Part shown: one piece after another, positions 22,967-35,555 of the stretch
Numbering within the stretch: the first letter of the stretch is position 1
Layout: each line of letters opens with the position of its first letter
Origin: Nipponacmea schrenckii
Taxonomy: Eukaryota; Mollusca; Gastropoda; Lottiidae
Reading direction: 5' to 3'
Assembly: GCA_030562195.1 (NCBI GenBank)
Contig: JAUJPP010000005.1
Coordinates: 30,367,106-30,431,105, forward strand
DNA: 64,000 bases
Notes under the pieces: generated by a model
Told to the model about the DNA's origin: nothing
The model's input: the letters and a program-made list of their open reading frames with translations, nothing else
Database searches by the model: none
Translations under genes and position numbers: made by a program

Positions 22967-23540
22967 ATCTGTTCACTCTAGTTCAATACATAGAATGATT
23001 TTCAAACTCAAAATGGTACAAGTAATTTGCAAGACCCATTCCAATGAATTAATATATGTCCCTAAGAAATTATTTCAAAACAGGCCAAATACCTTCCTCG
23101 TTCCCAACCAATCAAATCGCAAAATCATGGCTGACACAGTCTAATGTATTTAAAGAAAACAACTGCATTCAGGTGGTTGAATTGACAATTGATCAATGTT
23201 TAATGCTAAATCTAAACGAATCGTGACATAATTCATGGTTATTATTTTGTCCTTGAGATAGCTAATAGTCAAAAAGAAAAAACAATTTTATTTCAAGAAA
23301 GACGAACAATAGACCAACGCAGATAATTTGACAATTGCATATTATCGCTAAATAAAAAAAATGTTAACGTAAGCCTTGCACTTAGCAACCTTATGTTACG
23401 ACTGAAAAGGGCCAGAAGCAACACAAATTCGAGAATGGTATATTGCTTATAAATGTTTTATATTTATGTCAAATACTTATGATACTTAAATACAACACAC
23501 TTGAATATCTAATAATATAAATCCAAAGTATCACTATCAT
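22967..23540 (-). repeat. Probable BEL/Pao LTR-side sequence
   Basis: The segment from about 23150 to 23420 ('gcattcaggtggttgaattg', then 'agaccaacgcagataatttg' and 'cttagcaac') matches 38500-38930, which likewise lies directly on the low-coordinate side of a minus-strand BEL/Pao fragment. Position and recurrence suggest a 3' LTR. Exact LTR ends were not found. It also covers the presumed gene 3 promoter. Confidence 0.5.
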
Positions 23541-23547
23541 CATAAAA

Positions 23548-26330
23548 TTATATACAGTCGTTCTCTATGAGAAGAATCATGTCCACGATTGGTCGTGTGT
23601 AGTTTGTAGCTTTTCCATTTACGATTATTCGTACTTCTGCTTTCCGGACATGTTCGTCGGAACTTTTAAATGATTTTAATATAACTCCTATGGGCCATTG
23701 AGTGCGACAAAGGTTTTTGTCCTTCAGGAGAATGACGTCTCCTTCTATAAGATCACGCCGATCTTCGGTCCATTTACGTCGTGGTTGTAGTAATGGCAGG
23801 TACTCTTTCCTCCAACGGGACCAGAAAACACTGGCCAGAGCCTGTACGCGTCTCCATTCGGCTAAACAAAGATCACGTTTGTCAAATTCGCCAAGCTGAT
23901 CTGAAGTGAAGATGTAGTCAGTCTTTTGTGTCAGTAGCATAGCTGGTGTTAAAATCAACGGATTTTCTGGATCGGTCGATACCGGTACCAGAGGTCTTGA
24001 ATTGATTATTGCTGAAACTTCTGCCATGAATGTATTTAGCACGTCATGCGTAAGACTCCTTCCAGTTGCGTTGACAAGCATCAAATCGAGTATCATCCTT
24101 TTCCAGGCTCCACCCATGTGAGACGAATGTGGCGGATTGAAGATCCAAGTTGAACCAGAATTGTACAGAAAGTTCTTCAAGGGTCCATCTTCGACGTTGA
24201 TTGAGTCAATCCTTAAATCATCGGTTGCGCCAATAAAGTTAGTTCAAGGGTCAATCTTTCTTTGTATAATCACCGGAGCCAAAAACCAAGAGGATCGTAG
24301 ATGCTGTTAATTGTTGATAAAATTCCTCTCCTGGTGATCGGTTTGTTTTCTGGTGACAATTGGAATAAGAAGTTGTCAGTGTTTACGTCCCAGTTGCTTT
24401 GGTCATCGATAATGGCGTACATCCTGATAACTTTGTCCTGGTTATCCTTGTGATAAACATTTGCAGGTAGTATTTTAGCACAAGATTTCCCGTTATATGC
24501 ATCTTTACAGATCTCAGTACAGTTTGAGTTAACTGAGGTTGACTTAGCTTCAGCGGATTCTGTTGGCTCCCCGCCGTAGGCTTGCTTGGGTGAGCTAGAA
24601 TACTTGCAGGTTTGTGTGGTCTAATGATGTGAAGTGCGGTAGTGTGTTGTTTACTTCCACATTCCTTACAACTGATGCGTGCATTGCATTCCCGGCTCCT
24701 GTGTGTGGTAGAATCGCAACACCTGTAACAAACGTTGTTTTGTTTCAAAAGACCTTTGCGTTCTTCTATTGACTTCATTTAAGGAATGCTTTGTATTGGT
24801 GGAGCGCCTTTTGTATTAGGCGTAACTTTTGACCCAAAGATGAATCCAGGATCATTTTTAATTTTGCTAATTTCACTGATGAAGGCAGATAACTCTGTAA
24901 AGGGTGGAAAGGCAACGTCGTGGTTAGATTTATAGGGTCCATAGGGTAGTTTTTCAATGATAGGGTTTATTCCGGACGGTGAGTCGAAATAAGCTAGCAG
25001 AGATCCCAGCTTGGGATTTTCCTTGTGATATTCTATTTCTGATAGAATATCAGATCATTCATAGAGACGTGTGTTGTCCTTATTCGTCAAAGTTGGAAAA
25101 TTGGAAAGTTTACTCGTGAGAGAGGCTTCCAACATTTCTGGAGCACCATATCGCTCGTCAAGCCTCTTCCATAATCTTTGTATACCTTTTGTAGCATTAT
25201 TGGCGTTCGACGCTCTTATGCTTATGGCATGTTTGGCAGACTCAGTAGGTCGATTTCTTCAGAGTCAGAAACTTGTAACTCGTCCGTAACATTTTTGAAG
25301 CTTGCTTTCCATGTATGGTAGGATTCTGCCCGGTCGTTAAAGCTTGTCAGTCGAGAGAACAGCAGGTCCTTGCGTAGCAGAAATCTAATTATCTCCAATG
25401 TGAGTTGGTTTGTTGCAGAAGCGTTGTTTATGGTTTGAGACAGGGATCTCTTGTGAAATGTTCCGTTTTCCTATGTCAGTTATCATTACTAAATATGTGA
25501 ATAAAGTTCTAGTAGCTTCTTGTGACTTAATGCGAGACAGCAGTTTTTTGCTTTGTGAGCTCGTTGACGAAATCTTGCACACATTGGAGCGGATCTAAGT
25601 TTCAGCTCTTGACTGTCGTCGTATTCCAGGGCACGTGCTTCGGCTTCAGCAACAGCAGCTTCTCTTTGCGTTTCAAGAATGGTGATGGCTGCTTTCATTT
25701 CGGCTTTTTCTCGAATAACACGCGCGGTCTCTTTAGCTTTCCGACGTACAGTCTCTTGTAGATTTTCGGCTTTCCTACGGGTAGCTTCCTGGTCCATCTC
25801 TGCCTGTTTACGAGAATTCTCTTGTTCTATCTCTGCCTGCCTATAAAGGGCCTTCTTCTTTGAGAATAAGTGCTTGCTTTTCAGCAAAGGCGATGTTTGC
25901 TCTAGCAGCTTCTGCTTTGGCACGTTTTCTCCGTGTTAGGCTAGACATATCGGATACGTTTGTGCTCCCACTGTGCGAGGTTTTCTTGCTTTTAGATGAC
26001 TTGGTAGATTTAGCCTTTGTCAGGGTGAGGCGATGCTCGTTTAAAGTTTCCATGGCTAGTTCTACTTTGGACAGACGAATATCCAATGTGAAAGTGCATG
26101 CGTCTATGTCTTTACGACTGTCCAACGTTCTAGTCTTTTTTAGAAAATCCAGGTATTCGTCTGTGAGCCTACGATAATTAGTACAGGTTTTTACAAGATT
26201 TTCCTGGACTGTTAAGACTTGCTGACGTTCGTTAGGAGGCGTAGTGATTTCCAATAACTGGGATGCTATATCTGACCATAGGGCCTCTAGTTCCTGACAG
26301 AACTTTTCACGTTTTATATATATATACAGG
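23548..26330 (-). mobile_element. BEL/Pao retrotransposon remnant, internally deleted
   Basis: In minus-strand order there is a coiled-coil gag (26317 to ~24800; helical K/E/R/A-rich blocks, later a YGAPEMLEASL segment and a KLPYGPYKSN segment). Zinc knuckles follow at about 24700 (CYRC, then CKECGSKQHT). A protease-like IIDDQSN is joined almost directly to a late reverse transcriptase/RNase H segment (TRRGILSTINSIYDPLGFLAP), so the central catalytic part is deleted. Last comes the C-terminal integrase plus adjoining domain (24180-23548: FNPPHSSHMGGAWKRMI, then LIEGDVILLKD). Frames are broken several times. It sits between the head-to-head starts of gene 3 and gene 1. Confidence 0.88.
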
Positions 26331-26354
26331 TGGCGCTTCAGCACGACCTCAAAG

Positions 26355-27310
26355 TCAATAGCGTGTGTGACCTCCCTGGGCGTTAAATACAGCGTTGCAT
26401 CGTCGGTACATGGAGTGGATGAGACGGTTGATAAAGGCCATAGGAACTTGGGCCCAGACTCGGTGATACGCCTGAGTGAGTTGAGCAGCAGTTGTCGGCC
26501 TTGGTCGAACGTCATTGAGACTCCTCTGGATCTCGTCCCATGAATGTTCAATCGGGTTAAGGTCGGGACTGAGGGAAGGCCAGGGGAGAGTTTGTATCCC
26601 ATGTTGATGGAGGAAGTCCCTCGTTGCTCTGGCAGTATGGGCATGAGCGTTGTCCTGCTGGAAGATGTGATTTCCATGACGAGCAAAATGGGGTACGATG
26701 AAGGGTCTCAACGCTTGATCGATGTAGCGGGCAGCTGTAACAACGTTTCCTCTACCTTGGACGGTATTCTGGAAAACCATTGAACCTACTTTGTGGTTCA
26801 CGGCAATTGCACCCCACACCATGAGGTTTGGACCTCCCCACAAGTCTCTCTCTTGGACACACTCGTCTGCAAATCGCTCCCCTCTTCTTCGCCACACTCT
26901 CACTCTACCGTCAGCAGTCGAAATGCAGTACCGGCTTTCATCAGATAAGACAACTTTCCGCCAGTCCCGGTTACGCCAGTTACGATGCAGTGTAGCCCAC
27001 TGTAGACGAGCGCGACGGTGTTGAACAGTGAGGACCCTTGTAAGGCCTGTGACATCTGACATTTCTCTGCCTCAGTCGCCTGCACACTGTGTGGTCGCTG
27101 ATTGGTCTCTGATGACTGCCCAGGGTGGTCCGTGCGGTTTCAGTAGCTCTAGCGAAGCGGTTCTGCAGGTGGTGTCGGACGATCTGTCGATCTGGCCGCA
27201 ACGTTGTAATTGGCGGTCTTCCTCTTCGAGGACGGTCGGCTGTGCTTCCACGTTGCTGTAGACGGTAGATTGTTCGGACATGAACATTGAAGTGATCTGC
27301 AACAATAATA
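26355..27310 (-). pseudogene. Tc1-like transposase, frameshifted and N-terminally truncated
   Basis: On the minus strand a helix-turn-helix region (VRTIYRLQQRGSTADRPRRG, HHLQNRFARATETARTT) is followed, after a one-base frame change near 27015, by the DDE domain. The catalytic residues are visible as LSDES, QQDNAHAH and LNPIEHSWDE, with the spacing of a Tc1 DD34E triad. The domain ends at 26355. The first part of the first HTH motif is replaced by an (att)n tract near 27305. Terminal inverted repeats were not found, so the element is probably truncated. It abuts the gag start of the BEL/Pao remnant at a (ta)n tract, which suggests an insertion at TA. Confidence 0.88.
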
Positions 27311-27319
27311 ATAATATAT

Positions 27320-28189
27320 CAAATAATTAAATGAACAATAAAAATATTGTGTGAGCGGCGTTTGATTCTATATCAGTAGCGTGACCATTTTGACTGAGGG
27401 GTGTAACGTCTAAGTTTTACCGACGAATACGTGTAACGTCTAAATTTTTCCGACGAACAAGTGTTCTTCCGGGGGGCAAAAATAACTTACTCGCACTATT
27501 AAGTATATACATTATTCACGAACGAAATCCTTCGTTATAGGAAATCCTAAACCTTTGAAAACCATATCAATCAGAGGTGTAATTTAATACAATTCACTTA
27601 TGACCAAGTTGGCGGTATCATAATAAATATTTTTGACATTCTGAACATTTCAACACTGCATTACACAAATTAGCAGATCATCTTGTTTAGACCAAAAAAC
27701 CCTTCCATACACTGTTCACCTCCACCGCCAAAACTCTCAGAAATTAGAATGTCATCACAAGATAGTCTTGATTTTGCTGAAAAGTTGAGGTTCGTATCAT
27801 TACAGTATTATTATATAATTATAATTTCATCATCCGATTTCTGCTTGCACGCTAACGTATTTGCGTAAATGAAATAAGATGACTTTTTTTGGTGCCTCGC
27901 TTTGCAAATGGAAAATGTTTTTTTTTTTCTTTTACTACTTTCAAACAGTCATAATTATTTAGATAAACATAAATTATATTGAATATCTATTAGCCTATTG
28001 TATAACTTTGTATTCGTGTTTAGCGGTTGTACATGTTTAATTTAACACGGGTTCAATATTAGTGTTTACCTGCCATTTGTATTGAAATTGTGTACAATAC
28101 GCTCTTATCAAGTGATTTTTAACTGTTAAATATTGCCAATATCGTTTTAGGCCGTCGATTATGGAAGATCATCTCTTTTGATCAATGTT
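27320..28189. other. Upstream region of gene 1
   Basis: Lies between the Tc1 remnant and the first codon of gene 1. A short upstream ATG (28161; seven codons including stop) precedes the main start. No TATA box or other promoter element stands out. A 61-codon open frame at 27683-27868 is unsupported. Confidence 0.4.
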
Positions 28190-28262
28190 ATGAAATCTCT
28201 GTTTTACATATCCAACAATATGGTGGAATTGATATTACTCGTGATGCTGTTACCGATAACAG
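28190..28262 (+). CDS. Gene 1 exon 1: signal peptide
   Basis: ATG at 28190 opens 24 codons including a hydrophobic core MVELILLVMLLPITG, then a G|gtaagc donor in phase 1. A second in-frame ATG ten codons later could also start translation and gives an equally good signal peptide. Confidence 0.75.
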
Positions 28263-31200
28263 GTAAGCTCAGTATCGTACTGTAATTTACATAATCTTAT
28301 TATTATCCCATGAATGCATCAAGGATACTGAAAGGAGTAAAAAATGTAAAAAGAAATAGTTTTAAAATTCCTGCTCTTCATAGCCCATAAATGTGAATTT
28401 ATTCATAATAATTATGGCAGGGTTTTGTGGAAAAAACGTAATGCTATGTAGAAATGTCTAATGCTATTGTCAAATGAAAGAAAACAAAAACTAAATACAT
28501 AATACATCTATAGCAAATGTGAAATTACAAAAGACACTTTCTACAATTACGCATTACGTCTAATTCAAAAGTCATAATTCATAAAACATTTAAAACAAAT
28601 TACCATATACACTTAATGTAAAAAAAACAAAATACATGAATGAATATGTCAACTGACATACAAACAAAAAATGTCAACTCATTTCTATTGGATTTTCAAT
28701 ATCTACATTTCACTCTCGTAATATCTTTATGACATCGCACGACATTCCTCTTTAGCATTATCTCTAATCAGGTTAAGGTCAAGGTCGAATTAATTTCCAC
28801 TCCTCACAAAAACTTCTCCCTCCCTATGGGACGTTACTCGTTTTTTGTTTGTAAACATGGCCGCCGAAATTTTGCTCGAAATTAAAAGAATGGTTACATA
28901 TTTAGCTTATGATATTTAGAGCATGTGAGACGAGAATAAGATATTATATTGGGTTTGATATCAGAATTTCCTTCGATTGAAACACGCTTCCGGTTTTAGC
29001 ATAGTAGTGGGGTCTGTTCGATCCTATAATACCGGAGATGTACCGTACTGTGCTCGAACAGAAACCAATTAAATGAAACTAGACCAAATATATTCTTCCT
29101 TTGCCGACAAATTGACCAACCCTTAGGCCCTTCAGACTTCAGTTAACTCCCCTCACGTTAGTTCTGGGAGAAAACCCATCTACCCTCACATTGACCTGAT
29201 TAAAGTTAATGCAGTGGAGATGTGTTGTGTAATGCAAAAGAGATATGTCAACTGATGATGTATGGCAGGTGTTTCAGATTGTAAAGTGAATTATGCATAG
29301 GCGGTTACATGTATTTAATATTAGAAGACACGAGTATTTTGTGAAGTATTTTGCGTAAAAGGTTTTCTGTATTTTGTCTTTTGCATTAAAGAAATTACGT
29401 ATTTAGTACTGCATTATATAACATTTGCGTTTTGAATTAGACATTTCTACTTATGTATTTTTTTTTTTTTTTTTTTTTTTTGTCTTTTTACATTTGACTC
29501 TGGTATTAGACATTTCTACATAGCATTACGCTTATTCCACAAAAACCTCCCATAAATTATGTCATATAAATTCAGAAAAGGCTTGCATTCATCTTTTGTG
29601 AGTTTTGTAACCCAACAATGGAAATTGTCGTTCGCTAATTCATTCAATGTTTCAAGTCCATTGAGATATGAAGACTTTAAATTTTTCAATCAATTTTTCG
29701 GGAATTGTAGGAAAGGTAAGGCGTACAGTCATCTTTTGGATGCTACTAATGTGTTGCGAAAAAAATGTCTTTTATTGCGTGGCAATCGATTTATTGTTTT
29801 CCACCCTTTGTTTTCGTATCGATTATTTTTTCTGGGAACGTCTCTAGAAAAAATTGAAATAGATAGAGCATTTTTATTTGATCCAAACATTTATCAAAAG
29901 GGCTGGAATCAACAATAAATATCTGGAATCAAATTCTTACTTGACCGGAAATGAACTGTTGCATAATGTGCAGTTTTATTGCATCGCGTCTGTAGAGCTT
30001 ATTTTAATTTTTTCCAGTTTTCTTTATTTTATTTTTTTCAATAAGATTTATCTTATCAAGTTGGGAAATTAAAAGGGTTTTTAAATAGTTTGGGATAAAA
30101 TAATTGAAATTAAACATTTGAGTAAAATTTAAAAAATTGGAACTTTGTTGTTAATTACTGGATCAATCTGAAATTCCTTAATTATTGACATATTGTACAT
30201 ACAAATAAAGCTGAGTCGTCACACTTTTTGCATCACTCCCGTTTCGGCGCGAGCAGCTTCGTTTTTTTTTGGGGTAATTTTTTTTTTTGTGTAAGGCCTC
30301 TAGCAAAAATAGAAATTGGTATAGCGTTTCTAGTCTTACTTAACAATCTGGGAAGGACTGAACCATCAAGTGAATATCGAAAACCAAATATTTGTTAACC
30401 GGAAATGAGATAATGCATAATGCATAATGAGCAAGAATTTTGTTTCTTTTTTTTTTCTGGATGATTACCTCAAATTTGCTTTAATGTTAATTGTAAAAAG
30501 ATGTATCTGGTCTATTTGGACACAAATTTCATAAAAAATTCAAAATTGCTCACTTAATTGTTAATTTTCTGATCAATCTGAAATTCTCAGAGTATAGACA
30601 AGTCGTCCATACAAATGATATCGCGTGATTATTTTTTTATCACTTCCGGCTTTGGTGTGAGGACTTTCTGTTTTTCAAAAACACGCCTGATTTCCGCACT
30701 TCCGATGTAAATAAAATATGTCGACAAAAACGATAAATAAATTGTTTATTGTTTGACGATGGAAAGTTGAGCAAAGTGTATTAGTATCTGGACCCGACGG
30801 AGTTCAACATGCCGTCTTGAGTGAGTCACATCATGCAGGCCAACTAAAGATTTCTTTTACATATATCTTTCATGAATTATTAGCAAAGTCAAGTTCAAAA
30901 CATTTGTCCACAAATATATGACTATGTTTTGAACAAATGTATAAACGTGTAGATTATTTTAGTGTTAAATGGTGATGAGAACATAGTCTCATAAAAGCAC
31001 TGGCCTAGCTCACAAAATAAAGATTTATGATAAAGCAAGGTGCAAGTTAAAGGTTAGGATAATTAGATGCGTTAATTATGGATGTCTCTGAAATATTATC
31101 TGAAGTAATATCATTTCTTTAGTGTAATTCATAGTGTTGAATCAATTGTTTCTATTTTAGTTTCATCACAAGATGATCCATGTAAAAATTTCACAATGTT

Positions 31201-34200
31201 ATATGATGATGGTGGACGAAGTATTAACTGTGACCTGTATTATTCTGAGTCTCATGATAGATTTATAGATGAAGGATGGAGAAGAGTTCAGCTACAGCCA
31301 ACTGGAGAAGATCTTACAATGCCAACTCAGTGTGTTCCTCGTGGATATTGTGGCTCTCATAGCAATGTCTGGTTAAATGGTAGGCCTACGTTACATTTCT
31401 ATTACATATTTAAAATGTAATCGGATTCTTTTTGTTATAAATGACTTTTTTGTCATTCTTTTTTGTTGTGATTTGTTGTTTATAGGTACCCATCCTACAG
31501 TAGAAGATGGTATAGTTGATAGAATGGGGTGTTTAAGTATGTTTTATCATGTTATCTCTAGGTATCCATCCTACAGTAGAAGATGGTATAGTTGATAGAA
31601 TGGGATGTTTAAGTATGTTTTATCATGTTATCTCTAGGTATCCATCCTACAGTAGAAGATGGTGTAGTTGATAGAATGGGATGTTTAAGTATGTTTTATC
31701 ATGTTATCTATAGGTACCCATCCTACAGTAGAAGATGGTGTAGTTGATAGAATGGGGTGTTTAAGTATGTTTTATCATGTTATCTCTAGGTACCCATCCT
31801 ACAGTAGAAGATGGTATTGTTGATAGAATGGGATGTTTAAGTATGTTTTATCATGTTGTCTATAGGTATCCATCCTACAGTAGAAGATGGTATAGTTGAT
31901 AGAATGGGATGTTTAAGTATGTTTTATCATGTTATCTATAGGTACCCATCCTACAGTAGAAGATGGTATAGTTGATAAAATGGGATGTTTAAGTATGTTT
32001 TATCATGTTGTCTATAGGTACCCATCCTACAGTAGAAGATGGTATAGTTGATAGAATGGGATGTTTAAGTATGTTTTATCATGTTGTCTATAGGTACCCA
32101 TCCTACAGTAGAAGATGGTATAGTTGATAGAATGGGATGTTTAAATATGTTATCATGTTGTCTATAGGTATCCATCCTACAGTAGAAGATGGTATAGTTG
32201 ATAGAATGGGATGTTTAAGTATGTTATCATGTTATCTATAGGTACCCATCCTACAGTAGAAGATGGTATATTTGATAGAATGGGATGTATAAGTATGTTT
32301 TATCATGTGGTCTATAGGTACCCATCCTACAGTAGAAGATGGTATAGTTGATAGAATGGGATGTTTAAGTATGTTTTATCATGTTATCTATAGGTACCCA
32401 TCCTACAGTAGAAGATGGTATAGTTGATAGAATGGGATGTTTAAGTATGTTTTATCATGTTATCTATAGGTACCCATCCTACAGTAGAAGATGGTATTGT
32501 TGATAGAATGGGATGTTTAAGTATGTTTTCATCCTGCTGTAAAGTCCAATATCCCATTCAGATTAAAAACTGTACGGACTATATGGTGTATAATTTAATG
32601 AGAACGTTTGGTAGTGATGAACGTTATTGTTTCGGTAAGAACATAACAGTAAGATATCAATTATGAAGGGTCAAAGCAATTTCACCATAGCTGACCATCG
32701 CGCCATGTAGACTATTCAATAGCCATGCTGAATTTGTCATTAGTATGTTGTCAAAAACTGAGTTGGACGTCTTTGGGATAATATTTTCGGCATTCCCTCT
32801 GGCTCTAGAAATGGAGGTTGAAAAATTACTTTTTTCTAGAGCCCTTGAATCGATAAGGGGCGATTTTTGCATTTGTAATTGAAAAGAAGGTTTGAAGAAA
32901 GTTTAAATAATGAACACAAATACCTGAATAAATGTACCGATTAATACGGTTAATTAGTGAAAAAATATTTCCTGAATAAATTAATAAATAAAGGATTTAT
33001 ACTCAAAGAATGTATACTCACAGGTGATTCTACTCTTTGTTACAAAACAACTACCGTATCTTCAACTACCAAGACGTCATCTCCATCTATACTATCAACT
33101 ACTAAGACACAACGTCCAACTACTGTATCATCAACTACCAAGACACCACGTCCAACTTTTGTATCTCTAACTACCAAGACACCACGTCCAACTACGGTAT
33201 CTCCAAACTTCAAAGACACCACGTCCAACTACTGTATTTTCAACTACCGAGACGATTCGTTCAACTACTGTATATCCAACAACCGAGAAATATGAACGTA
33301 TTACAACTTTTGGTGATGAGATGAAACCGAGCTCAGTAAATGATAATCAGCGAGACAGCCAGAAAACGGACAATGTTCATGATAAACTTGGTGTGGTCTC
33401 GGAATTTGAAGCAGGTAAAAATATATACGAGTTCCTATTTGTCATAGATTAAACAATTAAAGGTCTGCCAAAACTACTGTGATCATAGCTAAAATGTTAA
33501 ATTCATTTTAAAATACCACTAACTCATTTATATCTTAGAGCTATATTTTTGATACATGAGAACTACGATTTTATTTATTTTATAGGTGAAATGGTAATGA
33601 TTCTGGGCGTATGTTTATCTGTTACAATGGCCTTGTTGATTATTCTCGTAGTCGGTATATTCTTCTACTTGAGACGCAGGTACGTCACAATTTATTTTTG
33701 GTAGGTTTAGAGGCGAGGTTTTTCAACACAGGTACTAGAAATTGGGAATTTTTTTTTTAAATTAATGGGGTTTATTCGATTCTTACATTTTGGGGTAATT
33801 ATAATTTATTTCGTATTCTTCCAGATAGATAGGAAACGTGGTAATTTAATCGAGCTATGGCTTATATGTAAATGGGTTATGTTTTTTTGCTTATTTCCTC
33901 GTCTATATATAAAAGGAAGTGTCCTGTGGATGTGAAAGTCAAGAAATTCAAGTGACTGGTAAATAACCCCGGGCGAAGCCGGGAATAAGCCTAGCGCTTA
34001 TATATATAGTACGAGGAAATAAGCAAAAAACATTACCCATTTCAATCAATGGTAATTGATTAAAAGAAATATCGTGGGCATGAAATATTTTTAATTCAAT
34101 GCATGAGTAGTTGGTAGTGAAAAACATTCGGTACTTAAAAGTTAAAAATATCTGCGCCGAATATTTGAGAGGCATTCTATTGGTTTAAATTGTAGACATG

Positions 34201-35555
34201 GTTGTCCAAAAACAATTTGTCATCGGCCTTCACGTACTTGATAACCGTTGGTAAATCTATTAATAGCCAAAGTAAATAAAAGAAAATTATGCCGTTTCAC
34301 TCGGCAGTCTTCAGTGTGTTTTTTTGACAAAGTAAACAACGAATGCGTAAACAAAGACACAGGTGCACATCTTTGCATTTCCAGGAATATGCATCCACAG
34401 TCTCGCCGTCTCTCAGTTATGGTCACTCCCTTATATTGGCTCTAGAATGTTCTTCACATTTCTGGAAGGCTTGTTTACTGTGTTTGCATGATTGTTGATT
34501 TCAACATTTTGGACAAAGTAAACAACGAATGCCAAAACAAAGACTCAGGTGCTCATCCTTGCATATACAGGATTGTGCATGCACAGCATCTCCTTCCTGC
34601 CTGCCTCCGTCTTCGAGCTATGGCGACCATACACACACACACACAGACACTTATATATTATAGATGTACTCGTACCATAGTTTGGTAGTCGCGGTGGCTC
34701 ATACAGTTGGATGCATGATCGCTTTCCTGACAATGATTATGAATACATGTACATAAATGTCCTTTTGTGTACGATTATTCCATTTCCAAAAAAAGGAAAC
34801 GCTCATTGAATGATTCTAGTAATTTTAGAGATATAACAGTCAGCAGGTTATAGGAAAACTTCTCGATTGGATTATGCTCAAATGTAACAAACCATACAAT
34901 ATTACAATGTTGGCGATAAAGCATATGCCAACGATTTCTCTTTTATAGCTCTTAAAAGGCAATCTTTCATACCGTTCCATATAATAGCTAACAAATATTC
35001 AAATGAGTATGATGTAAAATTGAACGCTAAAAAAGTAAAGTTGTAACGTTTCTATTTAAACTTACTGTCTGTAATCCTATCAACTATTTGTTTTTTGAAA
35101 GGAGAGTTATAAGAATTGTTGGGTTAAATGTCAATTAGGAAAAATTACTAATTCTAAACTGACTATTTATATCAAGGGAGTTTTATTGTTAAAGTTATTA
35201 TGACCCTTAGTAATAATGGATTTACATCTTCACAGATGAAATACAAATTATTCAATACATTTTGTATGACCTTATATGATTGTCAATCGTGGAACGTCTC
35301 AAACATGATTTGTGCTTGGCGCAAGGGCATCAGAAGCTAGCTGTTATAATATATATAATGTCCACATTATTAACTATATTAAATTAACTCAATTTAAAAT
35401 TGAATGCTTATTTTGTTTCCAAATAAAAAAGTTCATGACAGATTACAGAATATGTTTCTCCAGGTCTATTACATGAAATAAAATAAATTTTCCTTTGTCT
35501 TTTTAGAAAGCAGGGGGCCCGATACGAACTTGATACAAAGCCGACCAAGGCGTAA
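28190..35555 (+). CDS. Gene 1, short form: D8C-like domain, mucin-like stalk, transmembrane segment
   Basis: The six exons are 28190-28262, 31161-31379, 32470-32634, 33024-33414, 33586-33679 and 35507-35555. The product has a signal peptide (exon 1), a D8C-like cysteine domain (exons 2-3, about residues 25-152), a Thr/Pro-rich stalk of 12-residue repeats (TTKTPRPTTVSS-like, exon 4), one transmembrane helix (exon 5, GVCLSVTMALLIILVVGIFF) and a short basic tail (exon 6). All introns are GT-AG and phases agree (1,1,1,1,2). Exon 4 has one base too many near 33205-33212. Without it the model is 329 codons plus stop, and as written it stops early at about 33295. The domain is of the type at the N-terminus of VWDE and in uromodulin/GP2. 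A cell-surface glycoprotein is inferred. Ligand unknown. Confidence 0.78.

Noticed and set aside
25860..27261. Plus-strand open frames across the BEL/Pao and Tc1 remnants
   Set aside because: They are shadows of the minus-strand gag and transposase frames, which carry the family motifs.
29559..29918. 119-codon open frame
   Set aside because: No recognisable motif. It lies between an inverted-end element and dispersed repeats inside intron 1 of gene 1.
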